A DNA stretch of 64,000 nt, taken from contig NZ_FNPI01000026.1 in the NCBI RefSeq assembly GCF_900107275.1, positions 1-64,000 on the forward strand, in the 5' to 3' direction. This document shows, piece after piece, positions 50,146 through 59,278 of this stretch (its first letter is position 1; each line of letters begins with the position of its first letter). Source of the stretch: Evansella caseinilytica (lineage in GTDB: Bacteria; Bacillota; Bacilli; Bacillales; Salisediminibacteriaceae). Position numbers and translations under genes: made by a program. The notes beneath the pieces are model-generated. The model made no database searches and had not been told where the DNA came from. It worked only from the letters and a program-made list of their open reading frames with translations.

Positions 50146-52101
50146 TTACGACGCTTGAATCCCCTTTAGCAGAACTTCTATGACGTCTTTTTCCTTTTTA
50201 CATTTCAAACATTCTTGGACTAAGTCGGGACTCTCAACGATTTTTGTCAGCAAGCCGTAAAGCGCTTCTAAGTCTTCCGTGCTTTCTTTTTTCACGTTCA
50301 GCAAACATACGAGCTGAACAGGCTTATCCCCCCACATAACTGGCTTTTCTAACGTACAGATAGAAACGAACGTCTCGTGCCATTTAGGGGTAATCGGGTG
50401 TGGAATCGCCACCAGATTCCCATAAGCAGTCGGTGCTACTTTTTCACGTTCATATAACCCGTCTAAAAAGTCATCACCTACTAGCCCCCTTCCTTTTAAC
50501 TCGGATGAAAGGAACGCCAGAACACTTTCTTTCCTATTGAGCGGCTGATGAATAAAAATCAAATCATTAGATAAATACTCACTAACGGTTGTACGCCGAT
50601 CCGTAATGAAATGATCAATTTTAGAAAAATCATGATCATTAAGAATCGTATTCACATAAATAATCGGAACAGGAAGTTCTTCCTGAATAGGAATAGAACT
50701 AATAATCACATCTACAGCGTCTAATGAACATTGCGCCAGCTTGTAATATTCCGTTGTTTTGATGACCTCTATCTTATCAGAAAAGCGTGATTTCAACTTG
50801 TACTTGATCATTTGAGCGCTTCCTGCTCCCGACGCGCATACTACAATGGCCCGCTTTGGTTTATCCGATTTCAGGTTTCGCCGTTCAATGGCAGCTCCAA
50901 TATGAAGAGCTAAATAGCCAATCTCATTTTCATCAATGGTCACATTTGTAAGTTTTTCCAAGGCGAGGCCGGCAACGACTCCTGCTTCAAATGCCATCGG
51001 ATAGGTTTTTTTTATATCCTGTAACAACGGATTGCGAATGTTCATGCCGTAGCGAAAACGATTAATAGCAGGCTTTAAATGCAGGCCAATAGCCATGATC
51101 AGCTCTTCATCCTCAGATATATCCAGCTTTAATTTATTTTCAATTTCCTTTAACACTTGTTTTGTCAGACGAAGATATTCATCCTCAATCAGCGGACTTA
51201 AATCCTCGACTTTCATCTGATGGCTTGCCACCATTTTTGTCCCCAGCAGATGCAGCGTAATATAAATAACTTCAACGTCTGGGAACGTCACTTGTAATTG
51301 CCCTTCAATATCTTGAATCATGTCACAAGCTACCTGAAATTCTTTCTGTTTCTTCATCTCTCGACTCTCGTCTTGATATAACATAACGTGATGGCCTGAC
51401 TTCACTCGCTTGTATGCAATAACTAAATGAATAAATAAATTATTAATAGCAATATCAGAAAGCGTCAATCCATTTTGTTTAATACGTTCAAGAATAATTT
51501 TCCAGATGGTTTGAAATTTGTCCGCTTCAATTAAATCAGACAACTGACTTGTTAATATCATCGCGGCTGTTTCCTTTGTGCGGTCAAACAGATATTCTGC
51601 CAAGCAAAAACGCAGCTTCATTTCGCTGCCGGTAGCTTTTAATCCATGGTTCGGTCTTTTGGCTAATGTCAGCCCGTAGTTCGTGAAAATTCGCTTTACT
51701 TCCTTCAAATCGTTTTGCAGGGTCGATTTACTCACATGCATGAAGTCAGCTAAATCGTCGATTTTTATATACCCTTCTGCTAAAAGCAACTTCCTTATGA
51801 TAAAAACGATGCGCTCCTCAGGAGTATCTGGCAGCGTGCCACTGCCTTCCTCATCGTTGTCCATCATCATCTGTAAATAATGCCTGAATCGCTCGTTATC
51901 GTAAATGACAAGGCGATATCCTTTTCCACGAATGGAGACAATCGCCGCGTCATGGTTACTCAATTGCTGGTTGAGCAGTTTCATGTCTGCGCGGATCGTA
52001 CGGGGCGATACATTATTAACACGAGCTAAATAATCGCTCGTAACAGGTAAATCTGCGGCGATAAGCTCCCTTAACATTTCCTTAAAACGGGGGTTTATCA
52101 T
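50146..52101 (-). CDS. PRD-domain transcriptional regulator (BglG/LicR type, GH1 locus)
   Basis: 651 residues with the same plan as the regulator at 33802-35727. It has an N-terminal HTH (TSDYLARVNNVSPRTIRADMKLL), a second HTH (KIDDLADFMHVSKSTLQNDLKEV), two PRD modules, an EIIB-like domain with Cys in AIVVCASGAGSAQM, and a C-terminal EIIA domain with His in AIPHPITPKW. It lies directly downstream of the beta-glucoside PTS and GH1 genes, in the same direction, and probably activates them according to PTS phosphorylation state. It has an ATG start. Confidence 0.93.
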   Translation of the reverse strand: MINPRFKEMLRELIAADLPVTSDYLARVNNVSPRTIRADMKLLNQQLSNHDAAIVSIRGKGYRLVIYDNERFRHYLQMMMDNDEEGSGTLPDTPEERIVFIIRKLLLAEGYIKIDDLADFMHVSKSTLQNDLKEVKRIFTNYGLTLAKRPNHGLKATGSEMKLRFCLAEYLFDRTKETAAMILTSQLSDLIEADKFQTIWKIILERIKQNGLTLSDIAINNLFIHLVIAYKRVKSGHHVMLYQDESREMKKQKEFQVACDMIQDIEGQLQVTFPDVEVIYITLHLLGTKMVASHQMKVEDLSPLIEDEYLRLTKQVLKEIENKLKLDISEDEELIMAIGLHLKPAINRFRYGMNIRNPLLQDIKKTYPMAFEAGVVAGLALEKLTNVTIDENEIGYLALHIGAAIERRNLKSDKPKRAIVVCASGAGSAQMIKYKLKSRFSDKIEVIKTTEYYKLAQCSLDAVDVIISSIPIQEELPVPIIYVNTILNDHDFSKIDHFITDRRTTVSEYLSNDLIFIHQPLNRKESVLAFLSSELKGRGLVGDDFLDGLYEREKVAPTAYGNLVAIPHPITPKWHETFVSICTLEKPVMWGDKPVQLVCLLNVKKESTEDLEALYGLLTKIVESPDLVQECLKCKKEKDVIEVLLKGIQAS

Positions 52102-52334
52102 CGTTTCTCCTCTCCCTCTGTATAGTGTTCGTAAGAGGTTAAGGATGTCTCCGTCCCCCAGCTACCTTATATAGCATAGCAATCATTGGAAGATGATCTG
52201 TACCCATTTTTATCATGGTCGAGGTACGAAGCATCATCTGATCAAGAAGCCCCTTACTTTATTACAAACTATCGTTATATACAGAGACTGTGGCGTGCTA
52301 TCGCATCACACGCCACAAACCGTTATTATCGTCT

Positions 52335-53723
52335 TTAAAATCCGTTATGTTTCGCTACTTCTTTCATCCAGTATGCACTCTTTTTAGGTGTCCGTTCCTT
52401 TGTATGCAGGTTGACAGAGTAAAAGCCATATCTATTTTTGTAAGCATTCATCCAAGACCAGTTATCCATAAAAGTCCAGAGATGATAGCCCTTGGCATGA
52501 CACCCTTCTTCAATTGCTCTATGAAGCCATGTTAAATGGCCCTTAATGAAATCGATTCGATAATCGTCCTCGATACGTCCATCTTTCAAAAATCTCTCTT
52601 CATCTTGTACACCCATGCCATTCTCTGAAATAAAAGAATCAATATTTCCGTAATTGTCCCTTAAATTAATCATAATATCATATATGCCTTTTTCATATAT
52701 CTCCCAGCCTCTATAAGGGTTCATTTTCCGTCCAGGCATTTCATAAGGATCGAAAAACCACTCAGGCATAAAAGGAGAATCAGGGTTTGGTGTATGTTCT
52801 TTTGCTTTAACACGGCGCGGCTGATAATAATTAACACCCAGCAAATCTACAGTATTTTCTTTTATTACCGTCAAGTCTTCCTGTTCAACCACAGGCAGGT
52901 GATCATGCTCCCGCAATATCTCCACTAAGTCCTGCGGAAACTCTCCCAGCACCGCCGGATCTAAAAAGCTGCGATTAAAGAAAAGATCTGCCGTATGGGC
53001 CGCTTTCACATCCGCTGGATGCTGGCTGCGTGGATATGACGGCGTTAAGTTAAGGATTATGCCGATTTGCCCGTCCTGCCCATCGAGACGACGATATGCA
53101 CGAATAGCAAGAGCGCTGGCCAGCATCGTATGATAAGCTACCTGAAACGCTTTTTTTGCATCAACGATGTTAGGATAATGGAAGTCATAGAGATACCCGC
53201 CCTCAACCGGGACAATCGGCTCGTTGAACGTAAACCACTTTTTAACGCGATCTCCAAACAGCTCAAAGCACACACTCGCATAAGCTTCATACCATAAGAC
53301 TACCTGGCGATTTTCAAACCCGCCAATATCTTGCAACTCCTTTGGCATATCAAAATGATACAAATTAACGAATGGTTCGATATCATGTTTCAACAATTCA
53401 TTGATCACACGGTTATAAAAATCAACAGCTTGCGCATTCACTTCCCCGCGCCCTCCTGGAATCAGCCGCGACCATGAAATAGAAAAGCGAAACGAATTAT
53501 GGCCAATGTCTTTCATGCGTTGAATATCTTCTTTATATTGACGGTAAAAGTCAGACGTCGTTTCGGGACCGATACCATCGAAAAAGCGATCTGGTTCCGT
53601 CTCATACCAGTAGTCCCAAATGTTCATCCCTTTTCCTTCCTCAAAAGCCGCTCCCTCTATTTGGGTTGCAGAGGTGGCGCTTCCCCACCAAAAATTGTCT
53701 GGAAACTGATATTGTACTGTCAC
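52335..53723 (-). CDS. GH1 6-phospho-beta-glycosidase
   Basis: 462 residues of glycoside hydrolase family 1. The acid/base Glu is in FTFNEPIVPVEGGY and the nucleophile Glu in SFISENGMG. The C-terminal TPKKSAYW segment contributes Lys and Tyr typical of enzymes that bind a 6-phosphate. It hydrolyses phosphorylated beta-glycosides delivered by the Lac-family PTS whose EIIA, EIIC and EIIB genes lie just upstream. A weak hairpin, TGTGGCGTG/CACGCCACA (52289-52317), follows the gene. The spacer to the next gene shows nothing else. Confidence 0.93.
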   Translation of the reverse strand: MTVQYQFPDNFWWGSATSATQIEGAAFEEGKGMNIWDYWYETEPDRFFDGIGPETTSDFYRQYKEDIQRMKDIGHNSFRFSISWSRLIPGGRGEVNAQAVDFYNRVINELLKHDIEPFVNLYHFDMPKELQDIGGFENRQVVLWYEAYASVCFELFGDRVKKWFTFNEPIVPVEGGYLYDFHYPNIVDAKKAFQVAYHTMLASALAIRAYRRLDGQDGQIGIILNLTPSYPRSQHPADVKAAHTADLFFNRSFLDPAVLGEFPQDLVEILREHDHLPVVEQEDLTVIKENTVDLLGVNYYQPRRVKAKEHTPNPDSPFMPEWFFDPYEMPGRKMNPYRGWEIYEKGIYDIMINLRDNYGNIDSFISENGMGVQDEERFLKDGRIEDDYRIDFIKGHLTWLHRAIEEGCHAKGYHLWTFMDNWSWMNAYKNRYGFYSVNLHTKERTPKKSAYWMKEVAKHNGF

Positions 53724-53736
53724 TGATCCTCTCTCC

Positions 53737-54054
53737 TTATTGCTTCAAGCGGTATATTTCAATAATCTCTACAGCTAAATCACGTACAGTCATCGATGTC
53801 ATTAAATGATCCTGGGAGTGAATTAATAACACATTAATTGGATTTTGTTCTCCGCTGGCTTCTTTCTGAATCAACTTTGTTTGGTATTCATGGGCTTTTA
53901 CCAATTCAGCCCCTGCTTCTTCTATTAATTCATCCGCTTTGGTGAAATTCCCCTCTTTTGCTGCTTGAATAGCCTCCATGGCAATCCCTTTACCGTTCCC
54001 TGCATAAAGAATAATTTGAAAAGCCGTCTCCGTTAAATCAATCGGTTGTTCCAT
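53737..54054 (-). CDS. PTS EIIA component, lactose/cellobiose family (GH1 locus)
   Basis: 105 residues. The helical EIIA-Lac pattern includes IILYAGNGKGIAMEAIQAAKEG and the active His in VLLIHSQDHLMTSM. The ATG at 54054 is preferred because AAAGGTGG lies eight bases upstream; an in-frame GTG at 54066 overlaps that site. It is close behind the EIIC gene. It is paralogous to the cassette one EIIA at 33269-33595. Confidence 0.92.
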   Translation of the reverse strand: MEQPIDLTETAFQIILYAGNGKGIAMEAIQAAKEGNFTKADELIEEAGAELVKAHEYQTKLIQKEASGEQNPINVLLIHSQDHLMTSMTVRDLAVEIIEIYRLKQ

Positions 54055-54080
54055 GTCATATTCCACCTTTGAACAGTTTG

Positions 54081-55358
54081 TTATTGTTGTTTTCTTTCTG
54101 TCTCATAGAACTGCTTATCCATAATGCGTAAGAACGGCCACCATATAATAAAGACAATACATATATTAACAGCTTGAAGGATACCGCCCTGCCATGAATT
54201 GGTAGCCAGCGCCCCATTGATGATGGTTGGTGTCGTCCACGGCACAATAACTCCTGTAGGTGCGGGCACAATGCCTGCTGCCATTGTAAAATACGTAAAC
54301 ACTGCCACAACCACCGGTGCCAAGAGCCACGGAATAAGCACGAGCGGGTTCATGATAATTGGCAACCCAAAAATGATCGGTTCGTTGACATTAAAAATAC
54401 CAGCTGGAGCACCAAGTTTTCCGATTTCTTTCATTTGACGGCTTTTTCCGATGATAAATATACCAATGATAACAGCTAAAGTCATGCCGGATCCGCCCAT
54501 TCCAACGATGAAGGAGTCTATGAACTGTTTACTTACGATGTGGGGTAACGCGTCTCCTGCTTGAAACGCTTGCAAATTTTCATTGGCTAGCGCATACCAG
54601 ATTGGATCAAATACTGAATTCACAATAATTTGTCCGTGCAATCCAAAGAACCAGAATAACTGAATTAACAAAACGGCCACGATCGTCGCCGGCAACCCTG
54701 AACCTAATGCTGTCAATGGTGCTTGCACGACAGTATACACAAAATCTTGCACACTCTCAAACGGAGTAATATCAAATATAATTCTCACAACTAAAAATGT
54801 CGTAAGAGTCATCGTCATCGGAACTAACGCACTAAATGACCTGGCAACTGCACTTGGTACACCTTCCGGCATCTTAATCGTAAACCCTTTTTTTGTAAAA
54901 AAGTGGTATAATTCTGCGGCAAAAAATGCTGTAAAAATACCGACAAACATGCCTTGTGCGCCTAAACTGGAAGTAGGGATAACACCTCCCATACCATCCA
55001 ATACTTGCGGTGTTAAAATTAAGAATGCCGCAAGCGCAGCTACACCGCCATAAATGGCTTCGCCTTCATAACTCTGTGTGAGTTTATAACCAATCCCAAT
55101 AATGACGAACAGCCCCATAATCGCTAAAGTTGCATTCGAAGCAGAGCTTAAAGCACTTTGATATGTCGCAAACGTTTCTTCACCAATAAGGCGGTCAAGA
55201 AACGGTAAATTAGCAATAACGACAAAGATAGATCCAAAGATAATTAGCGGCAGCGCCACCATAAAGCCGTCACGTAAAGCAGTTAAATAGCGGTTATTGT
55301 TTAACTTGTCTGCCACCGGCATTAAAAATTTTTCTAGTACTTCCATAAATTTATTCAC
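54081..55358 (-). CDS. PTS EIIC permease, lactose/cellobiose family (GH1 locus)
   Basis: 425 residues, about ten hydrophobic segments. The family blocks seen are RYLTALRDGFMVALPLIIFGS at the start and GIFNVNEPIIFGLPIIMNPLV for the conserved Glu signature. The GTG at 55358 was chosen behind GGGAGGG; the longer frame overlaps the EIIB gene. It transports a beta-glucoside such as cellobiose or an aryl glucoside, judging from the GH1 enzyme in the operon. Confidence 0.92.
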   Translation of the reverse strand: MNKFMEVLEKFLMPVADKLNNNRYLTALRDGFMVALPLIIFGSIFVVIANLPFLDRLIGEETFATYQSALSSASNATLAIMGLFVIIGIGYKLTQSYEGEAIYGGVAALAAFLILTPQVLDGMGGVIPTSSLGAQGMFVGIFTAFFAAELYHFFTKKGFTIKMPEGVPSAVARSFSALVPMTMTLTTFLVVRIIFDITPFESVQDFVYTVVQAPLTALGSGLPATIVAVLLIQLFWFFGLHGQIIVNSVFDPIWYALANENLQAFQAGDALPHIVSKQFIDSFIVGMGGSGMTLAVIIGIFIIGKSRQMKEIGKLGAPAGIFNVNEPIIFGLPIIMNPLVLIPWLLAPVVVAVFTYFTMAAGIVPAPTGVIVPWTTPTIINGALATNSWQGGILQAVNICIVFIIWWPFLRIMDKQFYETERKQQ

Positions 55359-55395
55359 TTTTTCGTCCCTCCCGGATATAAATGAACCTGGCTGT

Positions 55396-55704
55396 TCACT
55401 TTGCTTCAATTAATTCCATCGCTTTGTCAAGCACAGCTTCTCCATTTACTCTGCCGTATGCGACTGGATCAATGATATCTACCGGCACGTTTAACTCCTG
55501 GGCTTTCGCCTCAAATTTCTTTTTCAAAAAACGCATTTGCGGACCGATTAATAAGACGTCAGCCTTCGGTAATTCCGAAATCACTTTATCTTGAGCTACG
55601 GCCCATATTTCCGCTTCTAATCCTTTTTCCTCAGCTACCTTTTCCATTTTGGAAACTAATAAGCTCGTTGACATTCCTGCAGAACAAGCTAGTAAAATTT
55701 TCAT
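55396..55704 (-). CDS. PTS EIIB component, lactose/cellobiose family (GH1 locus)
   Basis: 102 residues. The phospho-Cys is in ILLACSAGMSTSLLV, followed by LLIGPQMRFL. It is the first gene of the operon EIIB-EIIC-EIIA-GH1, followed by the PRD regulator. The ATG lies behind GAGGAGG. A 205-bp MITE lies about 50 bp upstream, between the gene and a cre-like site. Confidence 0.93.
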   Translation of the reverse strand: MKILLACSAGMSTSLLVSKMEKVAEEKGLEAEIWAVAQDKVISELPKADVLLIGPQMRFLKKKFEAKAQELNVPVDIIDPVAYGRVNGEAVLDKAMELIEAK

Positions 55705-55752
55705 TTGACATCCTCCTCGTATTTTAATTGCACATATGTTGTTGATAGTTAC

Positions 55753-55957
55753 AGTGTTTGTTCAAAAAGATCGCTTTTTATCTTTTTGAACAAACACGAT
55801 GCAATGGGTGAAGCCGATGCATTCTTTTCAAACCGGCTAGGAGTTGTTTTCTCGGAACCAGGATGGTGACATTCCGCCGTTGCTCATATGGCGTGAGCGG
55901 CAGTTAGGCGGAATTGGGTTGCATCGAGCGGAACCATTGCCTTTTTAAACTTTCACT
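55753..55957 (-). mobile_element. MITE family 1, copy in the PTS promoter region (205 bp)
   Basis: Ends are AGTGTTTGTTCAAAAAG and TTTTTAAACTTTCACT, in the opposite orientation to the copy at 16035. It is flanked by TAC at 55750-55752 and 55958-55960. The hairpin end faces the PTS genes. The interior keeps family 1 blocks in reverse, such as GAATGCATCGGC and GGTTCCGCTCGATGC. Confidence 0.92.
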
Positions 55958-55969
55958 TACAGTTTATTT

Positions 55970-55983
55970 TAGAAACGCTTTCA
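55970..55983. promoter_or_regulatory. cre-like site upstream of the beta-glucoside PTS operon
   Basis: TAGAAACGCTTTCA fits the CcpA consensus with two mismatches at one edge. It is now about 265 bp upstream of the EIIB start because the MITE lies in between. Confidence 0.5.
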
Positions 55984-56190
55984 ACTAAATGTATACTTTT
56001 GCCGTTAGGCAACGGCAACGTTTATCGTGAGTGTTCAAAAAAACCAAAACTGAAGCATTCGAAAAGCTGCCTAACTGAAGCACTGCCGCTTTATAGGAAG
56101 GACATAACAGGGCAAGCAGGTTGGAGGCGCGGCAACGAATAGATTCGCAGGTGTAGTTTTCCGAATTTTCTGAACCTCTCCTAATCAAAA

Positions 56191-56244
56191 AAAGTAACTA
56201 TCCACCAGCCTTAGACGGAGCCTAAGGCTTCGGAACGGTTACTT
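56191..56244 (-). terminator. Terminator of the lipoprotein gene
   Basis: AAGTAACTATCC pairs with GGAACGGTTACTT, and an inner stem GCCTTAG/CTAAGGC extends the hairpin. On the minus strand it ends in TTTTTTTGATTAGG. It is about 170 bp past the lipoprotein stop codon. It is a near copy of the hairpin at 50005-50052. Confidence 0.8.
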
Positions 56245-56414
56245 GATTGTTGTTTCATTTTTTTATATTCTTGCAATATAATTCAATCTTGAGAACCTTC
56301 GGGACAAATCCTCCAATATATTACTTTTTTCATTTGATTTGATCGCTTTCCGCTACTTATCTATGTTGTTCAGCAATAGTGCTCTATTACAGAATATCTA
56401 AGTAATTACAAAAA

Positions 56415-57221
56415 TTAATTCTGTTTGAATAATAGATGTTCTTCTTCCTGAATTTTTTCCAGATTCTTTATTCCTTTGTATTCAATATATACAAGTGTTT
56501 CTTCTGTTTCTTTTAACTGCCCAATATAAAAGTCTATTATCGTTATTTCTGTCGTTTCATCTATATTATCAATATCTTCTAATTGACTGATATCTCCCTC
56601 TACTAGTCTCCAACTAAATCCAGACCAAGGTCCAGTGATAACCTGCCTGTCAGAGGCTTCAATTTCTCCATTATATTCAAGTGTTCCATAATCAGTTTTG
56701 ACGGTATTAGCTTTTAAATCAAAAGTGACTGAGTTTAAAGTGTCAGTATTGTTAGCTTCCAAGGTCAGCAGATCGCCTTCTCGTGTGACTGTTATTGGCG
56801 CTTCGCCAATCTTCATCAGTTTCATATGGTTTTCTGAATCAAGAAATATATGATATTCATCCTCTGTAATTCCAAAATTCGAGTGATACGGCAACACTTC
56901 TCCTTCTCCCACTTCTGACAAATAAGACATAAACCATTCGCTATTCTCCGCTAGACTCTCATTCATCTTAGCGGTGATGTTCATCATTTCTTCCTCTTTT
57001 TCAGGCTCCATCCCAAGTACCATTATATCGGCTATTGCTTCACCTTCTTTTATGTAGTCCATGATTGGCTGTTGAAAAACCTCTTCTTCCACCAGCTCCT
57101 CCAACTGCTTCTGTTCCGATTCTGCAACCTTCTCGTTCGACTCCTTTGCTTGATCTGTAGAATTGCTGCATCCTGCGATTAACAGCAAAAACAAAATCAT
57201 AAAACCTGTGATTTTCTTCAA
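56415..57221 (-). CDS. Putative lipoprotein of unknown function
   Basis: 268 residues. An N-terminal signal peptide ends in the lipobox LLIAGC (Cys near residue 18), followed by a polar acidic linker. The mature part has a helical first half and a beta-rich second half (ITVTREGDLLTLEANNTDTL). I do not recognise a domain. It stands alone, with a terminator downstream. It is anchored on the outer face of the membrane; its role is unknown. Confidence 0.8.
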   Translation of the reverse strand: MKKITGFMILFLLLIAGCSNSTDQAKESNEKVAESEQKQLEELVEEEVFQQPIMDYIKEGEAIADIMVLGMEPEKEEEMMNITAKMNESLAENSEWFMSYLSEVGEGEVLPYHSNFGITEDEYHIFLDSENHMKLMKIGEAPITVTREGDLLTLEANNTDTLNSVTFDLKANTVKTDYGTLEYNGEIEASDRQVITGPWSGFSWRLVEGDISQLEDIDNIDETTEITIIDFYIGQLKETEETLVYIEYKGIKNLEKIQEEEHLLFKQN

Positions 57222-57331
57222 AATGACATCTCCTTTGTTGTTAATTATCCTGATATGTAAAACACCAAAAAATATTCCAGTGACTAGTTAATGGTATAGA
57301 AGGATGAAGAAGAAGTCAATTCACAAAGAAA

Positions 57332-57370
57332 AGCTAGGAAAACAAGCGAAATATACTTATTTTCCTAGCT
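57332..57370 (-). terminator. Terminator of the uronate/ABC sugar operon
   Basis: AGCTAGGAAAA (57332-57342) pairs perfectly with TTTTCCTAGCT (57360-57370). On the minus strand it is followed by TTTTCTTTG. It lies 80 bp past the end of the last gene of the operon. Confidence 0.85.
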
Positions 57371-57449
57371 AATATCTTTTATTAAAGGATGTTCCCCCAC
57401 AGGTATTCGGTTACTTCCCATCACTTCTTTGTTCCCTTGAGCGCAGCGA

Positions 57450-59246
57450 TCATTGTCTCCTCCATTGGATACGAAAGGTTTTGTCGAACGGGGTGACAAG
57501 ATTGACTTTGACTGCTTTGCATTTTTGCCGCCCGATCGTTTGCCCGGCGGTTTGCTGAATTTCTTCCAGCCAATGTTCATGTGCCCCGGATGCTAAGATT
57601 AGCTGTTCCCGGCCTTGGGAAAATGTGAGTTTCCCCTGCTTCCAAAAATAACAGCTTTCCTCTATTTCGGTGATCCCTTCTCCGGAAAGCTCTCCATTGA
57701 TGTCAAAAATAAACACCAGTTGCGTAAAAACATCCTTCCTCTCGTCAGATTGAACCTGGAGTTGCCATTGATCATCACCGGGAATCACACGGATTTGTAC
57801 AATATGCAGTTGATTATGGGTTGTTTTCCTGTGCTGATGCGGAAGTAAATACCAAGTGCTTGTTGTCGGCGGGCGCAAATCCGGCGACTCCGTTAAGTAC
57901 CTGTCTGGAATCGGACCATAATACCCCTTTTCCATTTTCTTTTCCAACAAATAGCCGTCGTTTTCCTTCTTAAGGGAATCCATATCGACCAGACCGGGCG
58001 TGAAGCTGGTGAACAGCTGAATGCCCAACAGGCCGGCATCACCGTAACGAAGCGAAAAAAACGACGGCGTCCGGCACATCAATGTCCCACTGACGTCCTC
58101 TTTCCGGTATCGTACCACCGGTGTTCCAAAGGATGTGTGCAAACTGCTGTGCGCGATTTTTCCCTGATGCCCTACCGTCTCCAGCTTTTTTAGCTTGCTT
58201 GCGACTGGATGGTTCTCATTCATGATGACTTCATAATTTGTCGGCAAGCTCCCTTTGCCGTCATCCACTGTTAATTTTTTTATTTCCGGAAACAAAAGGT
58301 AACCTAACATGACATGGTTGTTTACCGGTCCCATTTCCGTCAACGAGGCGGCTGCCAGCGTTGCCATTGCCGCAAAAGACGGGTTGTTATCGTGGACCGC
58401 CAGCAGACAATAAACGAGGTGATATGGTGAAAGATTATATTTCACACCAAAATCCTGTCTTCCCGAGTAATCCGTGACCACTTCCCCATTCGGATGGACT
58501 AAGTATGTCATCATTTCAAGATTTTTTCTTACGTACAGAAGTAATTCTTCTTTATTCAACAGCCTGGCCGTGTGGTACAGCAGAATATTGCTCACCGAAT
58601 TGTAAATTCCGTTGCTTCTTTCCGTCCATTCGCCGTCCTCGGTCATATCGATCCCTTCCCTCAGCCACGCTTCCGCCCGGTCAGCAAGCTCCTGTTTCTG
58701 AAAAATATCATATAGATGAGCAAGCGCCGACGTTAATACCCAGCGATGATTCGGCGTATGGCACCCCCCCGTTAACATCGCCGGAACCGCCCGCTCCAAA
58801 AACAGCAGGATTTTATTTTGGATATCCAATAAAGAGCGGACATTTTGTTTTTCCAAAAGCATATATATTTGAACAAACCCGGTGACAATAAATGCTGTGT
58901 CAGGCGGTGAATGGTAATTTGTCCATCCCGGTGAAATTGTCCCGTCGGCATGCTGCTCGGTTAACATATATTCCAGCGCTTTGTTCAAGCGCGCTTTCAA
59001 GCTGTCGCTGCGGAAAAAAGCAGAATCGGGATTGACATAAGCGCAAATCCAACCGGCGATAACACTTGCCGTCCCCACATGGCTCGGACTTGGAATTCCC
59101 GTTTTTTCATCGATGATCCCGCCAGCATACGAGCTTTGTTCATCCGCCACTTGCTTTTCAAAAAAAGATTCTGTTAATTGATCGTTCAACCGGACTATTT
59201 TATCGTACAAAATCATCACCCGCATTTTAGTAATTTGCCGTTGCAC
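57450..59246 (-). CDS. Predicted (alpha/alpha)-toroid polysaccharide-degrading enzyme, possible lyase or hydrolase
   Basis: 598 residues. The first about 340 residues look like a helical toroid with HADGTISPGWTNYHSPPDTAF, GGCHTPNHRWVLTSALAHL and DGEWTERSNGIYN. The remainder is beta-rich. This layout resembles heparinase II/III-type lyases and some uronidases, with the His/Asn/Arg/Tyr clusters as possible catalytic residues, but I cannot place the family. There is no signal peptide, so it acts on imported oligosaccharides. It is the last gene of an ABC importer operon, directly after a GH105-like gene. The GTG start at 59246 follows GAGGAA; ATGs at 59225 and 59216 are alternatives. Confidence 0.6.
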   Translation of the reverse strand: MQRQITKMRVMILYDKIVRLNDQLTESFFEKQVADEQSSYAGGIIDEKTGIPSPSHVGTASVIAGWICAYVNPDSAFFRSDSLKARLNKALEYMLTEQHADGTISPGWTNYHSPPDTAFIVTGFVQIYMLLEKQNVRSLLDIQNKILLFLERAVPAMLTGGCHTPNHRWVLTSALAHLYDIFQKQELADRAEAWLREGIDMTEDGEWTERSNGIYNSVSNILLYHTARLLNKEELLLYVRKNLEMMTYLVHPNGEVVTDYSGRQDFGVKYNLSPYHLVYCLLAVHDNNPSFAAMATLAAASLTEMGPVNNHVMLGYLLFPEIKKLTVDDGKGSLPTNYEVIMNENHPVASKLKKLETVGHQGKIAHSSLHTSFGTPVVRYRKEDVSGTLMCRTPSFFSLRYGDAGLLGIQLFTSFTPGLVDMDSLKKENDGYLLEKKMEKGYYGPIPDRYLTESPDLRPPTTSTWYLLPHQHRKTTHNQLHIVQIRVIPGDDQWQLQVQSDERKDVFTQLVFIFDINGELSGEGITEIEESCYFWKQGKLTFSQGREQLILASGAHEHWLEEIQQTAGQTIGRQKCKAVKVNLVTPFDKTFRIQWRRQ

Positions 59247-59278
59247 CTTTTCAGTTCCTCGAACTTTTCCTCCACCGA

